The position numbers and the translations under genes are program-made. Positions 26,138-35,841 of a DNA stretch of 64,000 nucleotides are shown in pieces. This stretch comes from Donghicola eburneus. Its GTDB lineage: Bacteria > Pseudomonadota > Alphaproteobacteria > Rhodobacterales > Rhodobacteraceae. The DNA lies in assembly GCF_900115865.1 (NCBI RefSeq), contig NZ_FOXY01000001.1, positions 186,001 through 250,000 of the forward strand, written 5' to 3'. The notes under the pieces were generated by a model. The model was not told the origin of the DNA, did no database searches, and worked only from the letters and a program-made list of their open reading frames with translations. Numbering within the stretch: the first letter of the stretch is position 1; each line of letters starts with the position of its first letter.

Positions 26138-27088
26138 TTATTCCCACTCCATCTCCTCATAGACGCGGCCCGCGTTCTTGGTGGCGAGCTCTTCGAACGT
26201 GTCGAGGTGCTTCCACCGCTCTTGATCCACATAGTAGGCGCCCGCCAAATCGCCGCCCTCATCTATATGCGCACCGATCTTGTCCCGCAGGTCGAGCAGA
26301 TAATCACGGGTGTAGCGGCGCACTTGCTCAAAGTTGGTCGGGTGTCCATGACCGGGGATCACGTAGGTCGGCGCCAGTGGCTCTAGCTTTTCGTCCCACG
26401 TTTCGATCCAGCATTTGGTGCAGGTGCCTTGGAAAATCGGTAGCATGCGCTCATGGAACGCGATGTCGCCCGCGATCATTATGCCCCACTGCGGAATCCA
26501 GACTTGCGTGTCACCCGGATCGTGCGCAGGGCCCAGATGCAGAACCTGAATGTCGACGCCGCCCAAGGACACAGTTTCACTTTCCGTAAAGCTGCGCGTG
26601 GGCAGGGCGATGGTGGTGCCTTCGGCCTTGTCCCGATTGTACCGCTGCATTCCCTGAAGAATGAAATCGGCCTCCTCCTCAAACGCTGCAGTCGCGTCCA
26701 CGTGGGCCAAAATCTCGACGCCTCGCTCCGCCCAATAGGAATTGCCGAGCATCGCGTGCCCTTGGCCATTCTCGTTGATCACCAGAACAACGGGTTGGTC
26801 CGTAACGGCCCTGATTTCTTCGTGCAGGGCTGCCGCCAGTCGATAGGACGCGCCACCATTGATCACCACCACGCCTTCGTCTGTCACAATGAAAGACAGA
26901 TTATTATTGTGGCCGGAGTTTTCGTAGGTCGGCGGAGCGGTCGCGCCGATGGCGGAAAAGACATGTGGGATGACTTCGACCGGCTTGGCGTAAAGTTCGG
27001 ATTGCGGATACTGGTCCGGAATGTCTTCGCTTGCGGTGGCAAAGGTGGCGCTCGCACTTAGAAGCGCGGCGATGAAAAATCTGGTCAT
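26138..27088 (-). CDS. Secreted metallo-beta-lactamase-fold protein with altered metal site
   Basis: A 316-residue protein with a Sec signal (MTRFFIAALLSASATFATA) and a strong ribosome site (GGGAGGA). The MBL fold is indicated by VVVINGGASY, GPAHDPGDTQVWIP, IMIAGDIAF and VIPGHGHPT. The usual HxHxDH motif is replaced by NENGQGHAMLGN, so at least two metal-binding His of site 1 are missing. Similar Asn/Gln-Gly/Asp-His variants occur, as I recall, in SoxH-like or quinoprotein-associated hydrolases. A CTKC pair near residue 220 may form a disulfide or bind metal. It ends 10 bases from the convergent aminotransferase stop. Substrate unknown. Confidence 0.8.
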   Translation of the reverse strand: MTRFFIAALLSASATFATASEDIPDQYPQSELYAKPVEVIPHVFSAIGATAPPTYENSGHNNNLSFIVTDEGVVVINGGASYRLAAALHEEIRAVTDQPVVLVINENGQGHAMLGNSYWAERGVEILAHVDATAAFEEEADFILQGMQRYNRDKAEGTTIALPTRSFTESETVSLGGVDIQVLHLGPAHDPGDTQVWIPQWGIMIAGDIAFHERMLPIFQGTCTKCWIETWDEKLEPLAPTYVIPGHGHPTNFEQVRRYTRDYLLDLRDKIGAHIDEGGDLAGAYYVDQERWKHLDTFEELATKNAGRVYEEMEWE

Positions 27089-27182
27089 GTGAAATCCTCC
27101 CGAAACAGATAAATACATATGAATGTATATCGGTAAAGCCGAGAATGTTCTGTGACTGTCAGAAAGGGGTTGCCGAGTTAAG

Positions 27183-27196
27183 TGAACATCTGTTCA
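27183..27196. promoter_or_regulatory. Operator-like inverted repeat in a divergent promoter region
   Basis: TGAACATCTGTTCA is a perfect 6-bp inverted repeat with a two-base centre, 36 bases before the HMG-CoA lyase start. It lies between that gene and the divergent MBL-fold gene. The form fits a TetR- or MarR-type dimer site; no such regulator gene is in the window next to it. Confidence 0.45.
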
Positions 27197-27231
27197 ATTA
27201 AGTTGATCCGGACCGCTCGGGGAGGGGCAGT

Positions 27232-28092
27232 ATGGAACAGGTAGAGATTTTTGAGGTCGGTCCAAGGGACGGTCTGCAAAACGAAAAGCAGTTGATCCCA
27301 ACCGCTGACAAAGTGGCATTGGTCGATCTGCTAAGCACAGCAGGCTTCCGGCGGATTGAGGTCGCCAGCTTTGTGAGCCCCAAATGGGTTCCGCAGATGG
27401 CAGATAGCGCCGAAGTGTTGGGGGCGATCAGGCGAGGGCAGGGGATTTCCTATGCCGCATTGACCCCGAACATGCGGGGATTAGAAGGTGCGATCGCAGC
27501 CAAAGCAGATGAGATCGCGATTTTCGCCTCGGCATCCGAGGGGTTTTCCAAGGCCAACCTGAATTGCACCATCGACGAAAGCTTTGACCGTTTTGCCCCC
27601 GTTGCGGAAGCCGCGCGGGAGGCCGGTCTGCCGGTACGAGGCTATGTCAGCTGCGTGACTGACTGCCCTTATGACGGACAAATTGACCCTGCCGCTGCAG
27701 CGCGGGTGGTCGAGCGGCTTCTGACCTTTGGCTGTTACGAGGTGTCCTTGGGCGACACGATTGGTCAAGCGCAGCCAGAGAGATTGGCAGCCATGTTGGA
27801 CGCAGTCTTGGCCGTGATACCCGCCGGCAAACTGGCGGGCCATTATCATGACACCGCGGGTAGGGCGCTGAGGAACATCGAGGTCTCCTTGGACAAAGGT
27901 CTGCGCGTATTCGACGCCGCCGTCGGTGGATTGGGGGGATGCCCTTATGCGCCCGGCGCAGCGGGCAACGTCGCAACAGAGGCCGTCCATCGGCGCCTGA
28001 CAGAGTTGGGGCTGAGCACTGGCCTCGACCCTGACATTCTTGAAGAAGCGGCGGCATTTGCTCGCCAGATCAGAGGGGCGAGCGATGCCTGA
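27232..28092 (+). CDS. mvaB: Hydroxymethylglutaryl-CoA lyase
   Basis: A 286-residue TIM-barrel enzyme that splits HMG-CoA into acetoacetate and acetyl-CoA, the final step of leucine breakdown. Family motifs are clear: EVGPRDGLQNE at the N-terminus, the divalent-metal histidines in GHYHDTAG, and the signature GGLGGCPYAPGAAGN with the catalytic Cys. GGGGAGGGG precedes the ATG. The stop overlaps the hydratase start as ATGCCTGA, so the two are translated together. The earlier pathway enzymes (isovaleryl-CoA dehydrogenase, methylcrotonyl-CoA carboxylase) are not in the window. Confidence 0.95.
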   Translation: MEQVEIFEVGPRDGLQNEKQLIPTADKVALVDLLSTAGFRRIEVASFVSPKWVPQMADSAEVLGAIRRGQGISYAALTPNMRGLEGAIAAKADEIAIFASASEGFSKANLNCTIDESFDRFAPVAEAAREAGLPVRGYVSCVTDCPYDGQIDPAAAARVVERLLTFGCYEVSLGDTIGQAQPERLAAMLDAVLAVIPAGKLAGHYHDTAGRALRNIEVSLDKGLRVFDAAVGGLGGCPYAPGAAGNVATEAVHRRLTELGLSTGLDPDILEEAAAFARQIRGASDA

Positions 28093-28867
28093 TACCATCC
28101 GCATTGACCAAGACGACCGCGGTGTCGCAACCCTTTGGCTAACCCGCACTGAAAAGCATAATGCCATGTCAGCACTCATGATGGATGAATTGCGTCATGC
28201 GGCCGAAACGCTTGGCTCTGATGATTCCGTCCGTGTGGTGATTCTGGCAGCCGAAGGAAAAACCTTTTGCGCTGGCGGGGATCTGGCGTGGATGCGGGAC
28301 CAATTCGAAGCAGACTCTGCCACTCGAATGAGCGAAGCCCGTAGACTAGCAGAGATGTTACTGGCGCTGGATCGTCTGCCAAAGCCCCTGATCGGCCGAC
28401 TTCAAGGCAATGCGCTGGGGGGCGGCGTGGGCCTTGCATCGGTCTGCGACTGCGCCATCGGGGCGGACCACATTCAAATGGGACTTACGGAAGTCAAGCT
28501 CGGTTTGATCCCCGCGACCATCGGACCGTATGTTATCGCTCGCATGGGAGCGGCACGCGCGCGGCAAGTTTTTTTCCAGGGGCGTGTTTTCGACGCACCC
28601 GAGGCAGAGAGGCTGGGACTCCTGTCGCGTGTGGTTTCCCCTGAAAATCTGGACGAAGCAGTCGAGGCCGAGGTCGCTCCCTACCTGAAGACAGCCCCCG
28701 GCGCTGTTGCACGTGCGAAGGCGCTGGTGCGTGAGTTGGGCGGGGGGGCTGACGCCGCGCAAATCGATGTTTCTGTTACAGCTTTGGCCGAAATCTGGGC
28801 AGGTGACGAGTCGTCCGAGGGAATCGCATCCTTCTTTGAACGCCGCCCTGCAGCATGGACAAAGTGA
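28085..28867 (+). CDS. Enoyl-CoA hydratase, probably methylglutaconyl-CoA hydratase
   Basis: A 260-residue crotonase-fold enzyme starting at the ATG at 28085, overlapping mvaB by eight bases. The CoA oxyanion-hole texts AGGDLAWM and GNALGGGVGL are present, with the catalytic Glu region LTEVKLGLIPATIGPYV. Coupling to HMG-CoA lyase makes 3-methylglutaconyl-CoA the most likely substrate (LiuC-type), forming HMG-CoA for the lyase. The specific substrate is inferred from context, since crotonase sequences alone do not settle it. A long upstream in-frame extension (from 28040) lies in mvaB and is not used. Confidence 0.88.
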   Translation: MPDTIRIDQDDRGVATLWLTRTEKHNAMSALMMDELRHAAETLGSDDSVRVVILAAEGKTFCAGGDLAWMRDQFEADSATRMSEARRLAEMLLALDRLPKPLIGRLQGNALGGGVGLASVCDCAIGADHIQMGLTEVKLGLIPATIGPYVIARMGAARARQVFFQGRVFDAPEAERLGLLSRVVSPENLDEAVEAEVAPYLKTAPGAVARAKALVRELGGGADAAQIDVSVTALAEIWAGDESSEGIASFFERRPAAWTK

Positions 28868-29042
28868 CCACATCCGTAGCGTGCAGAAAAAAACCGGTGT
28901 ACTTATGTACACAAAGGATTTTTTCAACATTCCACTTTGTGAATAAGTGCCTGTCTGTGTTGACCCTTTGAGGGGTCAGGCGTAAGAAGCAGGCCAAGCA
29001 TAGCAGCCAGTGAATGCGTCTATCGCAGGAAAGGAGCCACGC
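28868..29042 (+). promoter_or_regulatory. nuo operon leader with two inverted repeats
   Basis: This spacer should carry the complex I promoter. It contains GTGTACTTATGTACAC (28897-28912), a perfect 6-bp inverted repeat with a 4-base centre, and TGACCC at 28960-28965 facing GGGTCA at 28972-28977 around TTTGAG. The first lies between an A-run and a T-run, so it might also act as a weak terminator for the leucine genes. The ribosome site AGGAAAGGAG sits at the right end. Confidence 0.45.
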
Positions 29043-29932
<890 letters not shown>

Positions 29933-29938
29933 GGCCCC

Positions 29939-30547
29939 ATGTCCGACGCTTTGAAAGAACTTGGTGCGCACATCGAAATGCAGCGTCCTGACTGTGTTAT
30001 CGGTTGGGATGTCGCTTACGGCGAGCTGAACGTTGATGTGGCGCTGTCGAACATCGTCGCTTTCGTCGATTGGCTGAAGACCGACGCGACCTGCAAATTC
30101 AACTCGCTGGTCGACATCACGGCTGTGGACTACCCCGAGCGCGCCAAGCGTTTCGACGTGGTCTACCACTTCCTGTCGATGTACCAGAACCACCGTATTC
30201 GTGTGCGCGTTGCGACCCGTGAAGAGGACGTTGTGCCCTCGATCACCCCAGTGCACCCCAGCGCGAACTGGTTCGAGCGTGAAGTGTTCGACATGTTCGG
30301 GATCCTGTTCTCGGGTCACCCCGACCTGCGCCGCCTGCTGACGGACTACGGTTTCCGTGGCCACCCCCTGCGCAAGGACTTCCCGACCACCGGTTACACC
30401 GAAGTCCGCTACGACGAAGAGCAGAAGCGCGTCGTCTATGAACCGGTGAAACTTGTTCAGGAATACCGCCAGTTCGACTTCATGTCGCCTTGGGAGGGTG
30501 CCGAGTACATCCTGCCCGGTGACGAGAAGTCCAAGGCGAACGGTTAA
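29939..30547 (+). CDS. nuoC: NADH-quinone oxidoreductase subunit C
   Basis: A 202-residue peripheral-arm subunit without cofactors. The family signature [20 protein letters not shown] followed by GHPLRKDFP is present near residue 125. It packs against NuoD; in E. coli the two are fused, here they are separate as in mitochondria and Paracoccus. Starts six bases after nuoB and stops 15 bases before nuoD. Confidence 0.96.
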   Translation: MSDALKELGAHIEMQRPDCVIGWDVAYGELNVDVALSNIVAFVDWLKTDATCKFNSLVDITAVDYPERAKRFDVVYHFLSMYQNHRIRVRVATREEDVVPSITPVHPSANWFEREVFDMFGILFSGHPDLRRLLTDYGFRGHPLRKDFPTTGYTEVRYDEEQKRVVYEPVKLVQEYRQFDFMSPWEGAEYILPGDEKSKANG

Positions 30548-30562
30548 GGGAAGGCTTGTGAC

Positions 30563-31786
30563 ATGATGGATGGCGCAAAATTCGACGACGCCCTGACCGG
30601 CGAACAGAAGATCCGCAACTTCAACCTGAACTTCGGCCCGCAGCACCCTGCGGCGCACGGCGTTCTGCGTCTGGTTCTGGAACTGGACGGCGAGATTGTG
30701 GAGCGTGTGGACCCGCACATCGGCCTGCTGCACCGTGGCACCGAAAAACTGATGGAAAGCCGCACGTACCTGCAGAACCTGCCGTATCTGGACCGCCTCG
30801 ACTACGTGGCGCCCATGAACCAGGAACACGCATGGTGTCTGGCGATCGAAAAGCTGACCGGCACTGTGGTGCCTCGCCGAGCGAGCCTAATCCGCGTTCT
30901 GTTCTCGGAAATTGGCCGCATTCTGAATCACCTCTTGAACGTCACCACGCAGGCGATGGACGTTGGCGCGCTGACCCCGCCGCTGTGGGGCTTTGAAGAG
31001 CGTGAAAAGCTGATGATCTTCTACGAGCGCGCCTGTGGTGCACGCTTGCACGCAGCGTATTTCCGCCCCGGTGGTGTCCACCAGGATCTGCCTCCTGCGC
31101 TGATCGACGACATCGAGGATTGGGCCAAGAACGAATTCCCCCAGTTTATGGAGGATCTCGACGGCCTGCTGACCGAGAACCGTATCTTCAAACAGCGTAA
31201 CGCCGACATCGGCGTTGTGACCGAAGAAGACATCCAAGAATGGGGTTTCTCGGGCGTGATGGTGCGCGGTTCGGGCCTTGCTTGGGACTTGCGCCGCGCG
31301 CAGCCCTACGAGTGCTACGACGAGTTCGACTTCCAGATCCCTGTCGGCAAGAACGGTGACTGCTACGACCGCTACCTCGTCCGTATGGAAGAGATGCGTC
31401 AGTCGATCCGCATCATCCTGCAAGCTGTTGAAAAATTGCGGATGCCGGAAAACCAGGGCGACGTGCTGGCACGTGGCAAGATGACTCCGCCGAAGCGTGG
31501 CGAGATGAAGACCTCGATGGAGGCTCTGATCCACCACTTCAAACTCTACACCGAAGGCTTCCACGTGCCCGAAGGTGAGGTTTATGCGGCTGTCGAAGCG
31601 CCCAAAGGCGAGTTTGGCGTCTACATCAAGTCCGACGGTTCCAACAAACCCTACCGCGCCAAGCTGCGCGCGCCAGGGTACCTGCACCTGCAGGCGATGG
31701 ATCACCTGACCCGCGGCCACCAGCTGGCTGACGTGGCGGCGATCATCGGAACCATGGATGTCGTGTTCGGCGAAATCGACCGCTGA
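30563..31786 (+). CDS. nuoD: NADH-quinone oxidoreductase subunit D
   Basis: A 407-residue subunit related to the large subunit of NiFe hydrogenases, forming much of the quinone-binding cavity. [13 protein letters not shown] (with the quinone-site His) lies near residue 28; [17 protein letters not shown] and the C-terminal DVVFGEIDR are typical. Two adjacent ATG codons (30563, 30566) are possible starts. A strong hairpin lies between this gene and nuoE. Confidence 0.97.
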   Translation: MMDGAKFDDALTGEQKIRNFNLNFGPQHPAAHGVLRLVLELDGEIVERVDPHIGLLHRGTEKLMESRTYLQNLPYLDRLDYVAPMNQEHAWCLAIEKLTGTVVPRRASLIRVLFSEIGRILNHLLNVTTQAMDVGALTPPLWGFEEREKLMIFYERACGARLHAAYFRPGGVHQDLPPALIDDIEDWAKNEFPQFMEDLDGLLTENRIFKQRNADIGVVTEEDIQEWGFSGVMVRGSGLAWDLRRAQPYECYDEFDFQIPVGKNGDCYDRYLVRMEEMRQSIRIILQAVEKLRMPENQGDVLARGKMTPPKRGEMKTSMEALIHHFKLYTEGFHVPEGEVYAAVEAPKGEFGVYIKSDGSNKPYRAKLRAPGYLHLQAMDHLTRGHQLADVAAIIGTMDVVFGEIDR

Positions 31787-31797
31787 CCTAATTTCGC

Positions 31798-31818
31798 GCC
31801 TGCCCCGACGGGGCGGGC
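31798..31818 (+). promoter_or_regulatory. Hairpin between nuoD and nuoE
   Basis: GCCTGCCCC (31798-31806) pairs with GGGGCGGGC (31810-31818) around the loop GAC, giving a 9-bp GC-rich stem with one G-T pair. No T-run follows, so it looks like an mRNA stability or processing element, or a partial attenuator, within the operon. Confidence 0.5.
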
Positions 31819-31882
31819 GACATACTGCTACATCGCGGCCCCAGCGCTGGCGCGCCGCAAGACCCGTAAGGACCGTAAAGAT

Positions 31883-33049
31883 ATGCTTCGCCGTCTGCAT
31901 CCTGAACAACCCGAGAGCTTTGCGTTCACGCCTGACAACCAGAAGTGGGCCGAAGCGCAGATCCAGAAGTATCCCGACGGCCGTGCCGCCAGTGCCATTA
32001 TTCCGCTGCTGTGGCGTGCTCAGGAACAGGAAGGCTGGCTGAGCCGCCCTGCGATTGAACACGTGGCAGAGATGCTGGGCATGGCGTACATCCGTGCACT
32101 CGAAGTCGCGACATTTTACTTCATGTTCCAGCTGCAACCCGTTGGTTCCGTTGCACACTTCCAGATTTGCGGCACCACAAGCTGCATGATCATGGGCGCA
32201 GAAGATCTGGTGTCGGTCTGCAAGAAGAAGATCGCAGCCAAGGCGCATCAGGTGTCCGAGGACGGCAAGTTCAGCTGGGAAGAGGTCGAGTGCCTCGGTG
32301 CTTGCACCAACGCGCCCATGGCTCAGATCGGCAAAGACTACTACGAAGACCTGACCCCTGAGGGTTTGGAAAAGATGATCGACGACATGGCCAAAGGCGA
32401 GGTTCCGCTGCCCGGTCCCGCGAATGGCCGCTATACGTCGGAACCCAAGGGCGGTCTGACCGCGCTGACCGAAGGTGACCGCGAGCACGAGTACAACGGC
32501 TCGGTTCAGCTGGCGCACGACATCGGCGACACCCTGAAGCGTATCGACGGGACCGAAGTTCCGTTCTCGGCGCCTTGGCTCGACAAGGCGGCCGATCACG
32601 GCTCGCGTCAGGCAGGTGGACCGCAGACCCAGCGCGAAGCAGCAGCCGACGCCCCCGCGACGAAGCCGGTCGCAGATGATAGCGCGGCCAAGCCCGAGAC
32701 CGACACCACTAAGCCGGTCGCCACAGAAAACAAAGACGAGCCTGTCGCAACCGAGGCAGACAAGCCCGCGACTTTGGACGCTGCACGTGATGGTCAAGCC
32801 GACGATCTGAAACTGATCAAGGGCGTTGGTCCCAAGCTCGAAGAAATGCTGAATGGCATGGGCTTCTACCACTTTGACCAGATCGCTGCCTGGACCGACA
32901 AGGAACTGGCATGGGTCGATCAGAACCTCGAAGGGTTCAAAGGCCGCGCGAGCCGTGACGAGTGGGTCTCTCAGGCCAAGCAACTCGCCTCAGGCGAGGA
33001 AACCGAGTTCGCTGCACGTGCCAAGAAAGACGGCATTTACGACAACTAA
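31883..33049 (+). CDS. nuoE: NADH-quinone oxidoreductase subunit E with C-terminal extension
   Basis: A 388-residue protein. The first 200 or so residues are the NuoE thioredoxin-like subunit with [2Fe-2S] cluster N1a; ligands are in ICGTTSCM and [10 protein letters not shown]. The rest is additional: a low-complexity Ala/Pro/Asp/Thr/Lys linker (about 240-305) and a C-terminal domain (307-388) with [19 protein letters not shown], a helix-hairpin-helix-like pattern, then ARSRDEW-like text ([17 protein letters not shown]). Typical NuoE is about 165-240 residues. A long form is, as I recall, known in Rhodobacter; what the extension does is not established. Confidence 0.95.
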   Translation: MLRRLHPEQPESFAFTPDNQKWAEAQIQKYPDGRAASAIIPLLWRAQEQEGWLSRPAIEHVAEMLGMAYIRALEVATFYFMFQLQPVGSVAHFQICGTTSCMIMGAEDLVSVCKKKIAAKAHQVSEDGKFSWEEVECLGACTNAPMAQIGKDYYEDLTPEGLEKMIDDMAKGEVPLPGPANGRYTSEPKGGLTALTEGDREHEYNGSVQLAHDIGDTLKRIDGTEVPFSAPWLDKAADHGSRQAGGPQTQREAAADAPATKPVADDSAAKPETDTTKPVATENKDEPVATEADKPATLDAARDGQADDLKLIKGVGPKLEEMLNGMGFYHFDQIAAWTDKELAWVDQNLEGFKGRASRDEWVSQAKQLASGEETEFAARAKKDGIYDN

Positions 33050-33076
33050 TCGACTGACCGGGACACAGCCTTCGCA

Positions 33077-33397
33077 ATGACCACCGAAACCTACAAGATG
33101 GACCATACCGCCGCATGCTGGGGCATTGCGGGTGTGTTGGCTGTGATTGTGTTCGGTATGTCCTTGGGGATGGCTGAATTCTCGGTCATCGTGTCGCTTG
33201 CATGGTCTGGCATCATGTTCCTGAGCGCGGGGCTCTACCTGATGTGGATGCTCTGCCCCGAGGAATTGGGCGTCGGCGTTGCTGAGTTGTCCCATGTTTC
33301 CCAGTCGACAGTACTGGGAGCTGAAATGTCACCCGTCTCGCCGGTTGGCTCCACGTTTCGCGAGGGCGCGGAACAGGGGACCGGCGCAGAGGGGTAA
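33077..33397 (+). CDS. Small membrane protein in the nuo operon
   Basis: A 106-residue protein with two hydrophobic helices (WGIAGVLAVIVFGMSLGMA and FSVIVSLAWSGIMFLSAGLYL) and a polar Ser/Gly/Glu-rich tail of about 40 residues. It lies between nuoE and nuoF where Rhodobacter nuo operons also carry unassigned frames. I do not recognise a named function. It may be an accessory or supernumerary membrane component of complex I or an assembly factor; this is inferred from position. Confidence 0.75.
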   Translation: MTTETYKMDHTAACWGIAGVLAVIVFGMSLGMAEFSVIVSLAWSGIMFLSAGLYLMWMLCPEELGVGVAELSHVSQSTVLGAEMSPVSPVGSTFREGAEQGTGAEG

Positions 33398-33466
33398 GTC
33401 GCGTCGCAGGGCATTCTGCGGCACAGATGTGGGGGTAGGGCCCCCGAGCAAGGAGTAGATGGGCGC

Positions 33467-33694
33467 ATGAGCAGCCATCAAGACCAACATACCGCCCGTC
33501 AGGGCCGGACCCTGGCCTTGGTTGTTGCCGGCACCATGCTGGTTTGGATGGCGGCGCAGTGGCTTGGTCCCCGTTTGGGATTGCCGGTGCGATACGTCTT
33601 CTTGTTTGATTTCGCTGCGTTGGCGGCCTTTGTCTGGGCCATCGTCGTGGCATTCCGGATCTGGCGTACCAACCGTCACGACAATGAAAGGTGA
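33467..33694 (+). CDS. Small membrane protein, DUF5337-like, in the nuo operon
   Basis: A 75-residue protein with two hydrophobic helices (TLALVVAGTMLVWMAAQWLG and YVFLFDFAALAAFVWAIVVAF) and basic ends. It resembles, from memory, the DUF5337 family found in Rhodobacterales nuo operons. GAGTAGATGGGCGC precedes the ATG, with GGAG ten or so bases upstream. It ends six bases before nuoF, so it is co-transcribed with it. Function unknown. Confidence 0.78.
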   Translation: MSSHQDQHTARQGRTLALVVAGTMLVWMAAQWLGPRLGLPVRYVFLFDFAALAAFVWAIVVAFRIWRTNRHDNER

Positions 33695-33700
33695 TCTCTC

Positions 33701-35002
33701 ATGCTGAAGGATCAGGACCGCATCTTTACCAACATCTACGGGATGCAAGACCGTAGCCTGAAGGGCGCAATGAAGCGCGGCCATTGGGACAAAACTGCTG
33801 ATCTGATCGCGCTGGGTCGCGACGAGATTATCGAGCGCATGAAGGCATCCGGCCTGCGCGGTCGCGGCGGTGCGGGCTTCCCCACCGGTTTGAAGTGGTC
33901 GTTCATGCCCAAGCAGAGCGACGGCCGCCCTGCCTATCTGGTTATCAACGCGGACGAATCCGAGCCCGGCACCTGTAAAGACCGCGAGATCATGCGTCAC
34001 GATCCGCACACCCTGATCGAGGGTGCGCTGATTGCGTCGTTCGCGATGAACGCAAACACCTGCTACATCTACATCCGCGGCGAATACATCCGCGAGCGCG
34101 AGGCGCTGCAGGCCGCGATTGACGAATGCTACGACGCTGGCCTGCTGGGTAAGAATGCAGCAAAGTCGGGCTTTGACTTTGACCTCTACCTGCACCACGG
34201 CGCGGGCGCATACATCTGCGGCGAAGAGACCGCTCTGATCGAAAGCCTCGAAGGCAAAAAGGGCATGCCCCGGATGAAGCCGCCATTCCCCGCGATGGCT
34301 GGTCTCTATGGGTGCCCGACCACCGTGAACAACGTTGAGTCGATCGCAGTTGTGCCGACCATTCTGCGTCGCGGCCCCGAGTGGTTCGCGGGCTTTGGCC
34401 GTCCCAACAACGCGGGCACCAAGCTGTTCGCGATCTCGGGCCATGTGAACAACCCCTGCGTCGTCGAAGAAGCGATGTCGATCTCGTTCGAAGAACTGAT
34501 CGAAAAGCATTGCGGCGGCATCCGTGGCGGCTGGGACAACCTGCTGGCGGTTATCCCCGGCGGTTCGTCCGTGCCCTGTGTCCGCGGCGAAAAGATGCGC
34601 GATGCGGTCATGGACTTTGACTACCTGCGCGGCGAACTGGGCTCGGGCCTTGGCACCGCAGCGGTGATCGTCATGGACAAGCAGACTGACATCGTCAAAG
34701 CGATCTGGCGCCTGTCGAAGTTCTACAAGCACGAGAGCTGTGGCCAGTGTACCCCTTGCCGTGAAGGCACCGGCTGGATGATGCGCGTCATGGACCGTCT
34801 GGTTCGCGGCGAAGCCGAGCTGGAAGAAATCGACATGCTGTTCCAAGTGACCAAGCAGGTCGAAGGCCACACCATCTGTGCTCTGGGTGACGCGGCTGCA
34901 TGGCCGATCCAAGGTCTGATCCGCAACTTCCGCGAGGAAATCGAGGATCGCATCAAGGCTCAGAAGGCTGGGAAAATCAGCGCAGCGGTTGCGGCGGAGT
35001 AA
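33701..35002 (+). CDS. nuoF: NADH-quinone oxidoreductase subunit F
   Basis: A 433-residue subunit that binds NADH, FMN and [4Fe-4S] cluster N3. [13 protein letters not shown] is the FMN/NADH glycine-rich site (near residue 55), [17 protein letters not shown] belongs to the nucleotide fold, and [15 protein letters not shown] with the later Cys in [13 protein letters not shown] holds N3. It is the electron entry point of complex I at the tip of the peripheral arm, with NuoE and NuoG. Confidence 0.97.
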   Translation: MLKDQDRIFTNIYGMQDRSLKGAMKRGHWDKTADLIALGRDEIIERMKASGLRGRGGAGFPTGLKWSFMPKQSDGRPAYLVINADESEPGTCKDREIMRHDPHTLIEGALIASFAMNANTCYIYIRGEYIREREALQAAIDECYDAGLLGKNAAKSGFDFDLYLHHGAGAYICGEETALIESLEGKKGMPRMKPPFPAMAGLYGCPTTVNNVESIAVVPTILRRGPEWFAGFGRPNNAGTKLFAISGHVNNPCVVEEAMSISFEELIEKHCGGIRGGWDNLLAVIPGGSSVPCVRGEKMRDAVMDFDYLRGELGSGLGTAAVIVMDKQTDIVKAIWRLSKFYKHESCGQCTPCREGTGWMMRVMDRLVRGEAELEEIDMLFQVTKQVEGHTICALGDAAAWPIQGLIRNFREEIEDRIKAQKAGKISAAVAAE

Positions 35003-35008
35003 GACCCA

Positions 35009-35512
35009 GTGCAGCAGCCCCTCAACCACCATCTGGCAGAGCTGAACGTCGGGCGCCTTGTTGCGCCGACTGACGATCCGCGCGTGGCCGAGTTCATGGG
35101 TGCGATTGACCGCATCAATGGCCTTGGCAAGCGGATGCCCGGCTTTGTCTGGATGATGGAAGGGTCGGGCGAGCCCGGCACCGGCAATACCGAAGCCAAG
35201 ATCGGCGGTGATCCGAAGTACGTCAGTAACCTGACAGTTTGGGAAAATGTCGAGGCGCTGGAAAGCTTTGTCTGGAACACCGTTCATCGCCAGTTCTACG
35301 AGCGTAGAACCGAATGGTTCGAAGTGCTTGGCGAGATGCATTTCGTGATGTGGTGGGTGCCCGAGGGGCATCGGCCCTCGCTCGAAGAAGGTCTCGAGAA
35401 GTTGGCGCATCTGCGCGAGAACGGTGCCAGCGATTTTGCGTTTGATTGGGCATGGCTCGAGCAGGCGAAACTATACAAGGCAGGGCGCTGCGGCGCCATT
35501 GCTGCGGAGTGA
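35009..35512 (+). CDS. DUF3291-like protein in the nuo operon
   Basis: A 167-residue soluble protein, with a GTG start at 35009 six bases after nuoF. The text HLAELNVGRLVAPTDDPRV, YVSNLTVWENVEALESFVWN and VMWWVPEGHRPSLEEGLEKL is typical of the DUF3291 (dimeric alpha/beta-barrel-like) family. Members often resemble small monooxygenases or stress-response proteins, but no activity is established here. It is an unexpected member of a complex I operon; a role in protecting or assembling the enzyme would be speculative. Confidence 0.75.
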   Translation: MQQPLNHHLAELNVGRLVAPTDDPRVAEFMGAIDRINGLGKRMPGFVWMMEGSGEPGTGNTEAKIGGDPKYVSNLTVWENVEALESFVWNTVHRQFYERRTEWFEVLGEMHFVMWWVPEGHRPSLEEGLEKLAHLRENGASDFAFDWAWLEQAKLYKAGRCGAIAAE

Positions 35513-35517
35513 TTGGT

Positions 35518-35841
35518 ATGCGTGGTCTGACAGCAACTCTTCTGATCTCGGCGCTGGCTCTGTCGGCTTGCGGCAAGGATCCTTATGAATATGCGGGCTC
35601 GAACCACCGCGCGAAGGTCAAGTCAGCTCGTTCAGACCGTGCTGTGATGGTCATCCCCACCAAGCGTGTATCTGACGGCCTGGAAGGCGCAAAGGCTGCG
35701 GCGGAATTCGAAGCAACCCGTCACTGCATCCACTATTTCGGTACGTCTGACATCAACTGGACCGTTGGGCCCGACACAGCCGATGACCAACTACCGATCG
35801 ATGGTGAAGTCGTGACCTTCTCCGGGGAGTGCGCGGCGTGA
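35518..35841 (+). CDS. Predicted lipoprotein in the nuo operon
   Basis: A 107-residue exported protein with a lipoprotein signal ending in the lipobox LSAC (MRGLTATLLISALALSAC), so Cys19 would be lipidated. The mature part is polar and contains two further Cys (RHCIHYFG and SGECAA), possibly a disulfide. No family recognised beyond nuo-linked hypothetical proteins. It starts five bases after the DUF3291 gene and overlaps the next gene by four bases, indicating translational coupling. Confidence 0.75.
   Translation: MRGLTATLLISALALSACGKDPYEYAGSNHRAKVKSARSDRAVMVIPTKRVSDGLEGAKAAAEFEATRHCIHYFGTSDINWTVGPDTADDQLPIDGEVVTFSGECAA

Noticed and set aside
30887-32983. Minus-strand open frame of 698 codons opposite nuoD/nuoE
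   Set aside because: The plus strand encodes clear complex I subunits with cofactor motifs; the antisense product is low-complexity and unrelated to any family.
33329-35410. Minus-strand open frame of 693 codons opposite nuoF
   Set aside because: Same reason: a codon-bias shadow of nuoF with His- and Arg-rich nonsense text.
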